A stretch of DNA of 64,000 bases from Celeribacter litoreus (lineage in GTDB: Bacteria > Pseudomonadota > Alphaproteobacteria > Rhodobacterales > Rhodobacteraceae), in contig NZ_JAIUFY010000005.1 in assembly GCF_020165855.1 (NCBI RefSeq), positions 731,243-795,242 of the forward strand. The letters run 5' to 3'. Of this stretch, positions 51,744-60,720 are shown one piece after another; position 1 is the first letter of the stretch, and every line of letters begins with the position of its first letter. The notes under the pieces were generated by a model. The model was not told the DNA's origin. It did not search any database and saw only the letters and a program-made list of their open reading frames with translations. Made by a program: the position numbers and the translations under genes.

Positions 51744-52005
51744 GCACATCAGGTAGATGGTGAAACCGTTGCGTATGTGGCGCGAAACCCAGCGTACGTT
51801 GGGCTCTGGTGCAGTTAAGCGGACGGGAATAATGGTATCGGGTGGCGAATCGCCGATTCGCGTGACATGATTCGAAGTGATATTCGATTCTCTGCAATGC
51901 GCAGACGATTCGGATGCCAGTCTCCGTGCAGGCGGAGAGGTAGCAGATGCTCAACGGGCCCGAGGCAAATTTCGCCTCATGGTCCGACTATCAGGGGAGA
52001 GCCGT

Positions 52006-54006
52006 ATGGCCGCAAAGGACAACGACGACGCCAAGACTGACGATCAGGACCAGGACGTAATGCTCGATGTGAGCCAGGCAGCGGTCAAGAAGATGATCGC
52101 CGAGGCGCGCGAGAAGGGTTACATCACCTACGATCAGCTCAATAAGGTGTTGCCGCCCGAGCAGGTGAGCTCCGAGCAGATCGAAGATGTGATGTCTATG
52201 CTTTCCGAGATGGGCATTAACGTCATCGAAGACGAAGAAGTCGAAGATGACGACAACGATCAGAAGTCGGATGACAAAGGCGGTGAGCTCGTCGCGACGA
52301 GCGGCTCGCGTGAACTTGCGACCTCCTCTGGCGAAACCGAGAAACTCGACCGCACCGATGACCCTGTCCGCATGTATCTTCGTGAGATGGGCTCTGTCGA
52401 ACTGCTCTCCCGCGAGGGCGAGATTGCAATTGCGAAACGGATTGAGGCCGGTCGCAACACGATGATCCTCGGGCTCTGTGAAAGCCCGCTGACGTTCCAG
52501 GCGATCACGATCTGGCACGACGAACTTCTGTCCGAAGACATTCTGCTTCGCGACGTGATCGACCTCGAAGCGACCTTTGGCGGCGGTGTCGATGATGACG
52601 AGGAAGAGGAAAATGTTGTCGGCGGTCTGAACGTCGAAAACAACTCCGGCGAAACGAAAGAGAAGCAGCAGGAATACGACGCGGATGGCAATCCGATCTC
52701 GTCTGATGATGATGACGATGAGGATGATCAGGCCAACATGTCGCTCGCTGCGATGGAAGCTGCGCTGAAGCCGCAGGTGCTCGAAACCCTCGAGCGCATT
52801 TCCAATGACTTCTCGAACCTGTCCGAAATGCAGGATTTGCGGATGTCCGCGACCCTCAATGAAGACGGATCGTTCTCTGACGCCGATGAAGCCGAGTATC
52901 AGAAGCTCCGTTCCGAGATTGTGACGCTGGTGAACTCCCTTCACCTCCACAACAACCGGATCGAGGCCCTGATCGACCAGCTCTACGGCATCAATAAACG
53001 CGTCATGTCGATCGACAGCTCCATGGTGAAGCTCGCCGACCAGGCGCGCATCAACCGTCGTGAATTCGTCGAAGCCTACCGTGGATCGGAACTCGATCCG
53101 ACGTGGATGGAGCGGATGACCGAAAAGCCGGGCCGTGGCTGGCAGATGTTCTCCGAGCGCTTCTCCGGCAAGGTCGAAGAACTGCGCGCCGAGATGGCTA
53201 TGGTGGGTCAGTATGTCGGTGTCGACATTTCCGAATTCCGCCGCATCGTGCAACAGGTGCAAAAAGGTGAAAAAGAGGCCCGTCAGGCCAAGAAGGAAAT
53301 GGTCGAGGCCAACCTGCGTCTCGTGATTTCCATCGCGAAGAAATACACCAACCGCGGTCTGCAATTCCTCGACCTCATTCAGGAAGGCAACATCGGCCTG
53401 ATGAAGGCCGTTGATAAATTCGAATACCGTCGCGGCTATAAATTCTCGACCTATGCGACTTGGTGGATTCGTCAGGCGATCACGCGCTCCATCGCGGATC
53501 AGGCCCGCACGATCCGTATTCCGGTCCACATGATCGAGACGATCAACAAACTGGTCCGCACAGGTCGTCAGATGCTTCACGAAATCGGCCGCGAGCCGAC
53601 GCCGGAAGAATTGGCCGAAAAGCTGCAGATGCCGCTGGAGAAGGTCCGCAAGGTGATGAAAATCGCCAAGGAACCTATCTCTCTCGAAACGCCGATTGGC
53701 GACGAGGAAGACAGCCAACTCGGCGATTTCATCGAGGACAAGAACGCGGTTCTGCCCCTCGACGCGGCCATCCAAGAGAACCTCAAAGAGACCACCACCC
53801 GCGTGCTGGCCTCTCTCACGCCCCGCGAAGAACGCGTGCTCCGTATGCGCTTCGGTATCGGGATGAACACCGACCACACCCTCGAAGAGGTGGGTCAACA
53901 GTTCTCCGTGACTCGCGAACGTATCCGTCAGATCGAGGCAAAGGCGCTGCGCAAGCTCAAGCACCCAAGCCGGTCGCGGAAACTGAGAAGCTTCTTGGAT
54001 CAGTAA
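52006..54006 (+). CDS. rpoD: Primary RNA polymerase sigma factor RpoD (sigma 70)
   Basis: The 666 aa protein is the housekeeping sigma factor. Region 1.1 covers about 20-80 ([23 protein letters not shown]). Region 1.2 is [31 protein letters not shown] long acidic non-conserved region follows ([23 protein letters not shown]). Region 2 is [58 protein letters not shown]. Regions 3 and 4 end with [29 protein letters not shown] chose the ATG at 52006 behind AGGGGAGAG. The longer open frame to 51877 has no sigma-like sequence. Confidence 0.97.
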   Translation: MAAKDNDDAKTDDQDQDVMLDVSQAAVKKMIAEAREKGYITYDQLNKVLPPEQVSSEQIEDVMSMLSEMGINVIEDEEVEDDDNDQKSDDKGGELVATSGSRELATSSGETEKLDRTDDPVRMYLREMGSVELLSREGEIAIAKRIEAGRNTMILGLCESPLTFQAITIWHDELLSEDILLRDVIDLEATFGGGVDDDEEEENVVGGLNVENNSGETKEKQQEYDADGNPISSDDDDDEDDQANMSLAAMEAALKPQVLETLERISNDFSNLSEMQDLRMSATLNEDGSFSDADEAEYQKLRSEIVTLVNSLHLHNNRIEALIDQLYGINKRVMSIDSSMVKLADQARINRREFVEAYRGSELDPTWMERMTEKPGRGWQMFSERFSGKVEELRAEMAMVGQYVGVDISEFRRIVQQVQKGEKEARQAKKEMVEANLRLVISIAKKYTNRGLQFLDLIQEGNIGLMKAVDKFEYRRGYKFSTYATWWIRQAITRSIADQARTIRIPVHMIETINKLVRTGRQMLHEIGREPTPEELAEKLQMPLEKVRKVMKIAKEPISLETPIGDEEDSQLGDFIEDKNAVLPLDAAIQENLKETTTRVLASLTPREERVLRMRFGIGMNTDHTLEEVGQQFSVTRERIRQIEAKALRKLKHPSRSRKLRSFLDQ

Positions 54007-54015
54007 AGATAGAGG

Positions 54016-54041
54016 CGCCTCCCGAAAGGGGGGCGTTTTTT
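54016..54041 (+). terminator. Terminator of rpoD
   Basis: CGCCTCCC (54016-54023) pairs with GGGGGGCG (54028-54035) around GAAA with one wobble pair, followed by TTTTTT. Confidence 0.88.
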
Positions 54042-54171
54042 GTTCTACGGCTTGTAGAAAGCGCGGAAAAAGCCCAGAGGTCGCCGCTCATCGCCATACC
54101 TCGGTCAGGCGATCCGCGGCTTGCACTCTCCTTCAGCCCGCTTCACACTACCTCCCAAACAGGAGGCCCCT

Positions 54172-54465
54172 ATGTCCCTTTTCTCCAAACTCTTCGGCGG
54201 TGGCTCTGCCGCGAAGCCCGCTGCGAATTCTGATGTGAAACCCGAACTCTACGGCGCGGATTACTTGATCTATCCCGACCCTATCAAAGAGGCGAGCGGT
54301 TATCGCGTCGCCGCGAAGATCGAGAAGGATTTTGACGGTGTCACTCGAGAGCATCACATGATCCGTGCGGATACGTTTACGTCCGAGGAGGATGCGCGCG
54401 TCGCGAGTCTGCACAAGGCGCAAATCTTTATCGACCAGATGGGTGAAGCGATTTTCAACGACTGA
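54172..54465 (+). CDS. HlyU-like protein
   Basis: The 97 aa protein starts MSLFSKLFGGGSA and continues YGADYLIYPDPIKEASGYRVAAKIEKDFDGVTREHHMIRADTF, the pattern of the HlyU transcriptional-activator-like family (PF10115). Vibrio HlyU proper is an ArsR-type protein, so the family name should not be taken as proof of DNA binding. The ATG at 54172 follows a perfect AGGAGG. It stands between rpoD and the converging quinone oxidoreductase gene. Confidence 0.8.
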   Translation: MSLFSKLFGGGSAAKPAANSDVKPELYGADYLIYPDPIKEASGYRVAAKIEKDFDGVTREHHMIRADTFTSEEDARVASLHKAQIFIDQMGEAIFND

Positions 54466-54471
54466 CGTATG

Positions 54472-54502
54472 AAAAAGCCCCGCCGCCGAGAGGCGACAGG
54501 GC
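54472..54502 (-). terminator. Terminator of the quinone oxidoreductase gene
   Basis: On the minus strand GCCCTGTCGCC (54502-54492) pairs with GGCGGCGGGGC (54487-54477) with two G-U pairs around TCTC, followed by TTTTT (54476-54472). Confidence 0.8.
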
Positions 54503-54525
54503 GAAAATCGCGAGGATCAGAGGCC

Positions 54526-55377
54526 TTAAAGACCGGCTTTGATCGTGTCCGCGATCGGCGTGGTCGGGCGGCCGATCAGGTTCGAGAGCGTTTTGCTATC
54601 ATCGAACAGCGACCCTTCGGCGGCTTTCGCGTCCGAGTCTGCGAGGACCGCTGCGAAACCTTCCGGAAGGCCAGCGCCGACGAGGGCTTCGGTGAAGGCG
54701 GCTTCGGGCATATCGGTGTAGCTCACAGGCTTGCCGGACAGCTCGGACACGAGGGCCGCGTATTCGGTCAGGGTGTAGGCGTCGTCACCTGCAAGCTCGA
54801 GCACTTCCCCATCATGACCACCAGCGAGAACGATGGCGGCTGCCTCTGCAAAGTCCTTGCGGGATGCGGTGGCGAGTTTGCCGTCTTTCGCGGCGCCAAA
54901 GTGCTGGCCGAGTTCGAGGTCCTGACCAAGCGTCATGGTGATGTTCTCGGAATACCAACCGTTGCGCAGGAGGGTGAAGGGGATACCGCTCTCATTGAGT
55001 TTGGCTTCGGTTGCGAGGTGCTCTTCTGCGAGGGCCATGTTGCCGGTGTCGGCATTCAGGATCGAGGTGTAAGCGATGAAGCCCACGCCTGCGGCTTTGG
55101 CGGCGTCGATGACATTGCCGTGCTGGACTGCGCGCTGGCCAACCTCGGACGATGAGATGAGCAGGAGGCGGTCAATACCTGCGAAAGCGGCTTCGAGGGC
55201 GGCTGCGTCTGTATAGTCGCCGCGACGTGTTGCGATGCCTTTGGCTGCATAGGCCTCTGCGGCAGCGTCGGAGCGGACGAGGGCGATGATGTCGTCTTTT
55301 GCGACGAGAGTTGCGAGGTGATCGACGACGAGTTGGCCGAGTTGGCCGGATGCGCCGGTGATGAGATAGGTCGCCAT
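54526..55377 (-). CDS. NAD(P)H-dependent quinone oxidoreductase, QorB/YtfG-like
   Basis: The 283 aa protein is an atypical short-chain dehydrogenase of the NmrA group. The dinucleotide-binding loop is YLITGASGQLGQLVVDHL, followed by IIALVRSDAAA, RRGDYTD and YTSILNADTG, with LLRNGWYSENI. These match quinone oxidoreductase 2 (QorB, YtfG) of E. coli. It reduces quinones and protects against electrophiles. The ATG at 55377 was chosen because the nucleotide fold begins there. It is divergent from an HxlR regulator, the same pairing as qorB/ytfH in E. coli. Confidence 0.88.
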   Translation of the reverse strand: MATYLITGASGQLGQLVVDHLATLVAKDDIIALVRSDAAAEAYAAKGIATRRGDYTDAAALEAAFAGIDRLLLISSSEVGQRAVQHGNVIDAAKAAGVGFIAYTSILNADTGNMALAEEHLATEAKLNESGIPFTLLRNGWYSENITMTLGQDLELGQHFGAAKDGKLATASRKDFAEAAAIVLAGGHDGEVLELAGDDAYTLTEYAALVSELSGKPVSYTDMPEAAFTEALVGAGLPEGFAAVLADSDAKAAEGSLFDDSKTLSNLIGRPTTPIADTIKAGL

Positions 55378-55504
55378 GGGGTATTCCTTTTTGGTTCCGT
55401 TTCGCGTATAGGTCTCATTTAGAGACTTTATGCTTTGCTGAAAAGGAGGCACTTTTTCGTGCAAAGGTAACATAGAGGGAACCACCCCCTCGGAAAGGGT
55501 TGCG
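55378..55504. promoter_or_regulatory. Shared promoter region of the quinone oxidoreductase and HxlR genes
   Basis: The 127-base divergent region has two short inverted repeats, GTCTC/GAGAC near 55411-55425 and GCAC/GTGC near 55449-55462. HxlR regulators usually bind such palindromes between the divergent genes. The operator itself is inferred. Confidence 0.4.
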
Positions 55505-55894
55505 ATGCGTGACATTGCGATGAGCCGTTTGGAACAATGGAAAGCGGAAGGGTTCAATCCGCACAATTGCCCCGTGCGTCAGGTCCTGGACCATGTGGCG
55601 GCAAAGTGGACGTCTCTGATCCTGTTGGAGTTGGAGACAGGCCCGAAGCGGTTCAACGCGCTCGGACGTTCTCTGCCGGATATTTCGAAACGAATGCTCA
55701 CGCAATCCCTGCGCGATCTGGAGCGTGACGGCCTTGTCGCACGCGAGGTTTTCGCGACGAAACCACCATCCGTTTCCTATAGTCTCACTGATCTGGGGTG
55801 CTCGTTCCTCGGGCCTTTGCATGCCATGATCGACTGGGCATCTGACAAAATGCCCGAAATTGAGGCGGCGAGGGGCAATTTCGCAGACGCATAA
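55505..55894 (+). CDS. HxlR-family transcriptional regulator (QorR/YtfH-like)
   Basis: The 129 aa winged-helix protein has the HxlR pattern: NCPVRQVLDHVAAKWTSLILLEL, GPKRFNALGRSLPDISKRMLTQSLRDLERDGLVAREV and VSYSLTDLG. Cys22, in HNCPV, is the conserved cysteine that senses quinones or oxidants in YodB/HypR/QorR. It most likely represses the divergent quinone oxidoreductase gene until quinones modify Cys22. A second ATG lies five codons downstream. Confidence 0.9.
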   Translation: MRDIAMSRLEQWKAEGFNPHNCPVRQVLDHVAAKWTSLILLELETGPKRFNALGRSLPDISKRMLTQSLRDLERDGLVAREVFATKPPSVSYSLTDLGCSFLGPLHAMIDWASDKMPEIEAARGNFADA

Positions 55895-55983
55895 GAGCAA
55901 AAGAGAGAAATCTCCACGCGCATTGAAACTCTCTTCACCTTTGCGGCGTTCTCTCTGTGAACACGCCAAAGGAGACGAGACAT

Positions 55984-56253
55984 ATGACTGCTTCTGTACT
56001 TCGCTTTGCCCAACTCGCATGTGCCGGGGCAACAGTCGGAATTGGCGCGGCGATCGCGTCTCCCTACGTGCCGCTGACGGACGAACACCTGAATCCCGAG
56101 CCAATTGTCATCGAGGTGCCCGCAGAAGACCTCGCGCGCTGTATCGCCACATTGGAGCAGGTGTTTTTCGGGCCTGTAACGGATGCGACAGTGCAATCCG
56201 TGTCGCTCGATCCTGCCGAGCGCGGGCCAGAGGTCACTTGTGTGGTGGAGTGA
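55984..56253 (+). CDS. Small exported protein, unknown
   Basis: The 89 aa product has a hydrophobic N-terminus (VLRFAQLACAGATVGIGAAIAS), probably a signal peptide or anchor. The remainder is acidic with two cysteines, in DLARCIATLE and EVTCVVE, that may form a disulfide. The ATG at 55984 follows AGGAGACGAG; a GTG nine codons upstream is less likely. No domain is recognised. Confidence 0.65.
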   Translation: MTASVLRFAQLACAGATVGIGAAIASPYVPLTDEHLNPEPIVIEVPAEDLARCIATLEQVFFGPVTDATVQSVSLDPAERGPEVTCVVE

Positions 56254-56356
56254 GCGCACGCCGTCGGAAATTTGTTCAAAGGTCCGCACATGACATGACC
56301 GAGTATTGCCGCTTTTCCCCGTTTCAAACATGACCCCGCCGCCGTAAGGTGCGGAC

Positions 56357-56845
56357 ATGTCTCATCGTTTTGTCATCTGCGCCTTGGGCGCTTTTCTTGG
56401 CGCGCCAGTCAGTGCTATGGCTCAATCTGATCCTTTGTTCCACTGTCATTTCCCGAACGGGAAAGAGGTCACCATTAATGTGCAGGCCGAGGGTGTGAGC
56501 TACGCGTTTGGCCCACCACATGCTGCGCCGGAACTTCAACTCGAGCGTCCGTACGCGGATGTCGGCGTGCTCCCCTGGAACGGTGTCGGCCGTTCGATCT
56601 GGGAAGAAATACGTATCCCGAACGGTGATGTGACCTATGCGGTTTGGGGGTCGTTCGACCGGATGACCGAGGCGCATGAGGTCTCCGGCGGGATCGTGGT
56701 TGAACGGGGCGGCGAAGAACTTGCGCGGTTGGACTGTGCGCCGAGCGGTGTGATCTATGCGCCTTTTTCGTTTTCCGATGTCTATGAGGAGGCCGGATAC
56801 TGTTGGAGCTTTGAAACGGAGCGTTGGCAGGAGGCTTGCGAATGA
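56357..56845 (+). CDS. Exported protein upstream of yjbQ, unknown
   Basis: The 162 aa product has a signal peptide (MSHRFVICALGAFLGAPVSAMAQ). The mature part has four cysteines (FHCHFPNG, RLDCAPSG, GYCWSFE, QEACE), so two disulfides are possible. The region EEIRIPNGDVTYAVWGSFDRMTEAHEVSGGIVVERGGEELARLDC is beta-rich. Its stop overlaps the next start by four bases (ATGA). It could be a small periplasmic inhibitor- or lysozyme-inhibitor-like protein, but I cannot support that. Confidence 0.75.
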   Translation: MSHRFVICALGAFLGAPVSAMAQSDPLFHCHFPNGKEVTINVQAEGVSYAFGPPHAAPELQLERPYADVGVLPWNGVGRSIWEEIRIPNGDVTYAVWGSFDRMTEAHEVSGGIVVERGGEELARLDCAPSGVIYAPFSFSDVYEEAGYCWSFETERWQEACE

Positions 56846-57261
56846 GCCACACCACTTTCGAAATTTCTACCCGCGGGCCGGGTCTTTACGAATTCACATC
56901 GGACGTGTCGCGTTGGGTGGCGGCTGAGCGTCCGGCGGAAGCCGTGCTCACGCTGATGGTGCAGCATACCTCCGCATCGCTCGTCATTCAGGAGAACGCC
57001 GATCCCGAGGTGCGCACTGATTTGACGGAATTTTTCCACAGGCTCGTGCCGCCGACCACCGATCCCTCCATGTCCTACCTGACCCATACCTACGAAGGAC
57101 CGGACGATATGCCCGCTCATATCAAGTCTGCGCTTTTGCCTACGAGTATCACAATACCTGTCATCAGTGGGCGCATGGCGCTCGGAACATGGCAGGGAAT
57201 TTACCTTTTCGAACATCGGACACGGCCCCATGCACGTCGTGTTGTCGCGCTTTTGCGATAG
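56842..57261 (+). CDS. YjbQ family protein (UPF0047)
   Basis: The 139 aa protein has the YjbQ pattern: LTLMVQHTSASLVIQENADPEVRTDL, SYLTHTYEGPDDMPAHIKSALL and the end LGTWQGIYLFEHR. The conserved His and Asp residues form a probable metal site. Members show weak thiamine-phosphate synthase activity, and the physiological role is uncertain. The start overlaps the preceding stop by four bases. Confidence 0.9.
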   Translation: MSHTTFEISTRGPGLYEFTSDVSRWVAAERPAEAVLTLMVQHTSASLVIQENADPEVRTDLTEFFHRLVPPTTDPSMSYLTHTYEGPDDMPAHIKSALLPTSITIPVISGRMALGTWQGIYLFEHRTRPHARRVVALLR

Positions 57262-57393
57262 AAATGCGTAATTCCTACATATTGACGCGAATTTTTAAGC
57301 TACCCAAATTCTAGGCGGCGGCCTATAGTGCCTGTGGATAAGTAGGGCAGAGACCCTAGGGGACCGAGGTAGTGAAGGATAGGGAGGCGCGCC

Positions 57394-57861
57394 ATGCGTT
57401 GTCCATTTTGCGGAAATCTTGATACGCAGGTGAAGGACAGCCGTCCCGCCGAAGACCATGTGGCCATTCGTCGGCGCAGGTTCTGTTCGGCCTGTGGCGG
57501 GCGTTTTACCACCTATGAACGCGTGCAATTGCGGGATCTGGTGGTGGTGAAAACCAACGGGCGCCGTGAGGACTTTGATCGGGATAAGCTCGAACGCTCT
57601 ATCCGGATCGCGGTACAGAAACGCCCGATTGAGCCGGAACGCCTTGATCAGATGATTTCCGGTATCGTGCGCCGCCTCGAAAGCATGGGCGAGACGGACA
57701 TCCCGTCGAAAACGATCGGCGAGATCGTGATGGAAAGCCTCGCGCGGATTGATACCGTGGCCTACGTCCGCTTTGCCTCTGTGTATAAGAATTTCCAAGC
57801 CGCTGACGACTTCGACAAGTTCGTAAGCGAGTTGCGACCGGACGCGAAGCCGGAGGAATGA
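57394..57861 (+). CDS. nrdR: Transcriptional repressor NrdR
   Basis: The 155 aa protein represses ribonucleotide reductase genes when dATP/ATP levels are high. The N-terminal zinc ribbon has [16 protein letters not shown] and [21 protein letters not shown] with two CxxC pairs. The ATP-cone follows ([20 protein letters not shown]). The length is standard. ribD starts 3 bases behind its stop, the usual nrdR-ribD arrangement. No NrdR box is seen here; its targets lie elsewhere. Confidence 0.96.
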   Translation: MRCPFCGNLDTQVKDSRPAEDHVAIRRRRFCSACGGRFTTYERVQLRDLVVVKTNGRREDFDRDKLERSIRIAVQKRPIEPERLDQMISGIVRRLESMGETDIPSKTIGEIVMESLARIDTVAYVRFASVYKNFQAADDFDKFVSELRPDAKPEE

Positions 57862-57864
57862 TCC

Positions 57865-58965
57865 TTGGATGATGTTGGCGTGATGCGCCATGCGCTCGGG
57901 CTCGCGGCACGTGGGCTCGGCAACACGTGGCCGAACCCCGCTGTGGGCTGCGTGATCGTGCGCGGCGGCACCGTTGTCGGGCGCGGATGGACGCAGCCAG
58001 GTGGCCGGCCCCACGCCGAAACAGTGGCGCTCGCACAGGCGGGAGACCGCGCACGCGGAGCGACGGCCTATGTCACGCTGGAACCCTGTTCACATCATGG
58101 AAAGACGCCGCCATGCTCCGAGGGGCTGATCGCGGCGGGCGTGTCACGCGTCGTCTGTGCCTTGGGTGATCCCGATCCCCGTGTGAATGGTCGCGGCTTT
58201 GAGATGTTGCGCGCTGCTGGCATCGAAGTCGTGACAGGCGTGTGTGAGGCCGAAGCCCGCGCGCTCCAGATCGGGTTTCTCTCAAATGTCGTTCTTGGCC
58301 GCCCGATGGTCACGCTCAAGCTTGCGATGTCGTGGGATGGGCGCATCGCAACCGCGTCCGGCGAAAGCCAGTGGATCACAGGCCCGCAGGCGCGCCGACG
58401 TGTCCATGCCATGCGAGCAAACCATGATGCGGTTTTGGTAGGTGGCGGCACGGCGCGCGCCGATGACCCGAGCCTCACAGTGCGCGGACTTGGCGTCACG
58501 AAACAGCCCGTACGCGTGGTCATGTCGCGCCGTCTCGATTTGCCGCTCACAGGGCAACTCGCGCGGACAGCGGGTGAGATTCCGGTCTGGATCATTCACG
58601 GACCTGATGCCTCAGAGGAACTCCGCTCGGCATGGGAGGGGCTGGGCGCTATGCTGATGGAAGTGCCTGTCACTGCGGGGCATCTCGATCCCGAAGCAAG
58701 TCTTGCGGCTTTGGGTGAACGCGGCCTCACGCGGGTCTTTTGTGAGGGCGGCGGGGCGCTTGCGGCTTCGCTCCTCGGCGCGGACCTTGTGGATCATGTG
58801 AATGTCTTTACTGCAGGTCTCGGGATTGGGGCTGAGGGCCTGCCTGGGCTAGGGGCTATGGGGCTGGACCGCCTTGGCGCTGCGCCGCGTTATCGATTGG
58901 AAAGGTTGGACCAAGTTGGTCCGGATGTGTTGAGCCACTGGGTTAGAAAGACTACGCTCATTTAA
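57865..58965 (+). CDS. ribD: Bifunctional riboflavin deaminase/reductase
   Basis: The 366 aa enzyme catalyses the second and third steps of riboflavin synthesis. The N-terminal deaminase has NPAVGCVIV, the zinc ligands His50 in PHAE and Cys75/Cys84 in PCSHHGKTPPC. The C-terminal reductase has TLKLAMSWDGRIATASGESQWITG and VLVGGGTARADDPSLTVR. The start appears to be a TTG behind GGAGGAA; an in-frame ATG lies six codons later. It overlaps the end of kpsC by eight bases, tail to tail, with no terminator between. Confidence 0.94.
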   Translation: MDDVGVMRHALGLAARGLGNTWPNPAVGCVIVRGGTVVGRGWTQPGGRPHAETVALAQAGDRARGATAYVTLEPCSHHGKTPPCSEGLIAAGVSRVVCALGDPDPRVNGRGFEMLRAAGIEVVTGVCEAEARALQIGFLSNVVLGRPMVTLKLAMSWDGRIATASGESQWITGPQARRRVHAMRANHDAVLVGGGTARADDPSLTVRGLGVTKQPVRVVMSRRLDLPLTGQLARTAGEIPVWIIHGPDASEELRSAWEGLGAMLMEVPVTAGHLDPEASLAALGERGLTRVFCEGGGALAASLLGADLVDHVNVFTAGLGIGAEGLPGLGAMGLDRLGAAPRYRLERLDQVGPDVLSHWVRKTTLI

Positions 58966-60715
58966 TCCCTAAAAGACGCGCGCGGAGTTTCCGGAGCGCG
59001 ACGAGGACGCTCTGCGCGAGGGGGGACCGCCCCGCCGGTGCGTGTGCTAATTGTTCGAGCGCTTCTTCTGGAGAGATGGCATCCCCCGTCGCAGGATCGA
59101 AATAGCGCGGGAAAGCGATTAGCGTGGCGTGTGCGAGGCCGAGTAGGGTCGGACGCACTGTGCGGCGTGCGGGTACGTCTCCGAGATCGGTCGTCAGTCC
59201 CCATCCCGCATAAAACGGTGCACCGAGGCAGGTCACTGGTTTGCCGCGGAGCATGGCCTCGAACCCCATAAGCGACGTCATTGTCCAAACCTCGTCACAG
59301 GCATCAATGAGCGCGAGGGGATCGGCGTCCTTCGCGATGACATCGGCGAGGGTGTCAGCATCCCTCACCCGCCCGCGCCGTAGTCCGGCCTCAACATCGG
59401 GATGCGGTTTATAGACCAAAACAGCATCGGGATGCGCGTCGCGTGCGGCCTTGAGCAACGCCGCATTGGTGCGGGTATCAGTCGTCCCGTATGTGATTGA
59501 GGCATCGTCTTCCACCTGACCTACGACGAGGACCCGATGGCCGTCGGGCAGGGCGGGTGTGCCGGAGCCGACGTTGTATTTGCTCAGGTTCAGTTCGGCC
59601 AGCCGCGCGAGGAAGTGTTCCGTCCGCTGCCGCTGCGCGCCGGTGAGGTCGACACTTTCCGCGATGAGGGTCTCGAGGCGCGACGGGCGGCTCGGATCGA
59701 AATAGATGCCGAGGTCATCGAGCGTGAGAGAGGTCGGGCGGACGAGCGCCGCGCCTAGCCCGCGTGAGCGCAGGAAACCGTCCTCAAGTCTTAGATCGGC
59801 TCTTTCAGATGGCCCCCAGACGATGTGTTTCATACCTTTGGATTGGGCGGCATCAATTCTGTCTTCGCGGTTTGTTATCTCAAGCGCAGCATTGCCGAAA
59901 TAGGCGCGCAGGAACGGGCGCTTCCACGGGAGGATATTGGACGCGACATACCCCCCAGCGTCCTCTCGGTTCGCGCGATCGCGTGCCTCAAGACGAGCGA
60001 GGAGTTTCTCGACTTCGAGGAGGGCGCTGCCCTCAGTCCAAGAGGTTGCCTGCATAAATGCGGCATAGAAGAGCTGGGCGCGCGTCAGTTTGCGCGTGCT
60101 GTAGGGGTTCGGGTGCTCATCGTCGGTCAGGTCGAGGTTCGAATACCAAGGGGCGCCGAAGACCCGCGGGCGATGACCGGAAAAGATCGCGTCTGCGCCA
60201 TCGCCGCTGCTGTGTGTGTAGACCGATGTCGCGTGCTCGAGCACGTTATAGAGATTGGTCTCGGGCGGCAGGAGGGTGAGACGGGGATCGTCGATGTCCT
60301 CGAAGTAGCCGCCGGGACAGGTTAGGATGGCGACATTCGCGTTGAGAAGCTCTGTCTGCGCGAAGACGAGCATTTCCTGCATATCGAAGATCGACGGCGC
60401 GTTCGGGGCATCGCTGGGTTGATCGAGGACGAGCACAAAGGGCATGTCCGGCAGATGGGCCGGATCATCGCTTTCGGGCGACCTCGAGAGTTTGAGAGTT
60501 CTGAGCCATTCCGCCGTGTTTCTGGCGCGTGTGAGGTCGGCGGTGTGGTCCAGTGGGTCTTGCGCGATCACGTTTGTGATCTCAAAACGTGTTTCGACAC
60601 CGTAAGCGTGCTCTTGAAACACGCGATCAATCAGCAGCGGACGCTCATAAGAAAGCCGCCCCTCCAGATGGGATGGGGCGGCTTTTTTTGCGATGTCGCG
60701 CTTGGGGGCGACCAT
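58958..60715 (-). CDS. kpsC: KpsC-like capsule Kdo transferase, N-terminally shortened
   Basis: KpsC builds the Kdo linker of capsular polysaccharide with two similar glycosyltransferase halves. The second half here is intact: LEDGFLRSRGLGA, LDDLGIYFDPSRPSRLE, YKPHPDVEAGLRRGR and GFEAMLRGKPVTCLGAPFYAGWGLT. The first half is shortened. It aligns only from the DD-G-IYYD level on and has lost the key motifs (DQPSDAPNAPSI in place of DQTxGDxSI, TCPGGYFEDIDD in place of KxHPD). About 80 residues are missing at the front. The ATG at 60715 lies 5 bases behind wza, yet a strong terminator hairpin lies in codons 11-22. A GTG at 60622 is the alternative. Confidence 0.8.
   Translation of the reverse strand: MVAPKRDIAKKAAPSHLEGRLSYERPLLIDRVFQEHAYGVETRFEITNVIAQDPLDHTADLTRARNTAEWLRTLKLSRSPESDDPAHLPDMPFVLVLDQPSDAPNAPSIFDMQEMLVFAQTELLNANVAILTCPGGYFEDIDDPRLTLLPPETNLYNVLEHATSVYTHSSGDGADAIFSGHRPRVFGAPWYSNLDLTDDEHPNPYSTRKLTRAQLFYAAFMQATSWTEGSALLEVEKLLARLEARDRANREDAGGYVASNILPWKRPFLRAYFGNAALEITNREDRIDAAQSKGMKHIVWGPSERADLRLEDGFLRSRGLGAALVRPTSLTLDDLGIYFDPSRPSRLETLIAESVDLTGAQRQRTEHFLARLAELNLSKYNVGSGTPALPDGHRVLVVGQVEDDASITYGTTDTRTNAALLKAARDAHPDAVLVYKPHPDVEAGLRRGRVRDADTLADVIAKDADPLALIDACDEVWTMTSLMGFEAMLRGKPVTCLGAPFYAGWGLTTDLGDVPARRTVRPTLLGLAHATLIAFPRYFDPATGDAISPEEALEQLAHAPAGRSPLAQSVLVALRKLRARLLGIK
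60652..60689. terminator. Terminator-type hairpin in the first codons of kpsC
   Basis: AAAGCCGCCCC (60652-60662) pairs perfectly with GGGGCGGCTTT (60675-60685), an 11-bp stem. On the plus strand seven T's follow (60683-60689). On the minus strand the T run is TTTCTT. It would serve as a terminator for wza and conflicts with a kpsC start at 60715. Confidence 0.85.
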
Positions 60716-60720
60716 GAAAC

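Noticed and set aside
51991-53964. 657 aa open frame on the minus strand
   Set aside because: Shadow of rpoD; composition typical of a reversed acidic protein.
58958-58965. Eight-base overlap of ribD and kpsC as sign of a frameshift
   Set aside because: Both proteins end with normal family-like C-termini; tail-to-tail overlaps of this size are common in compact genomes.
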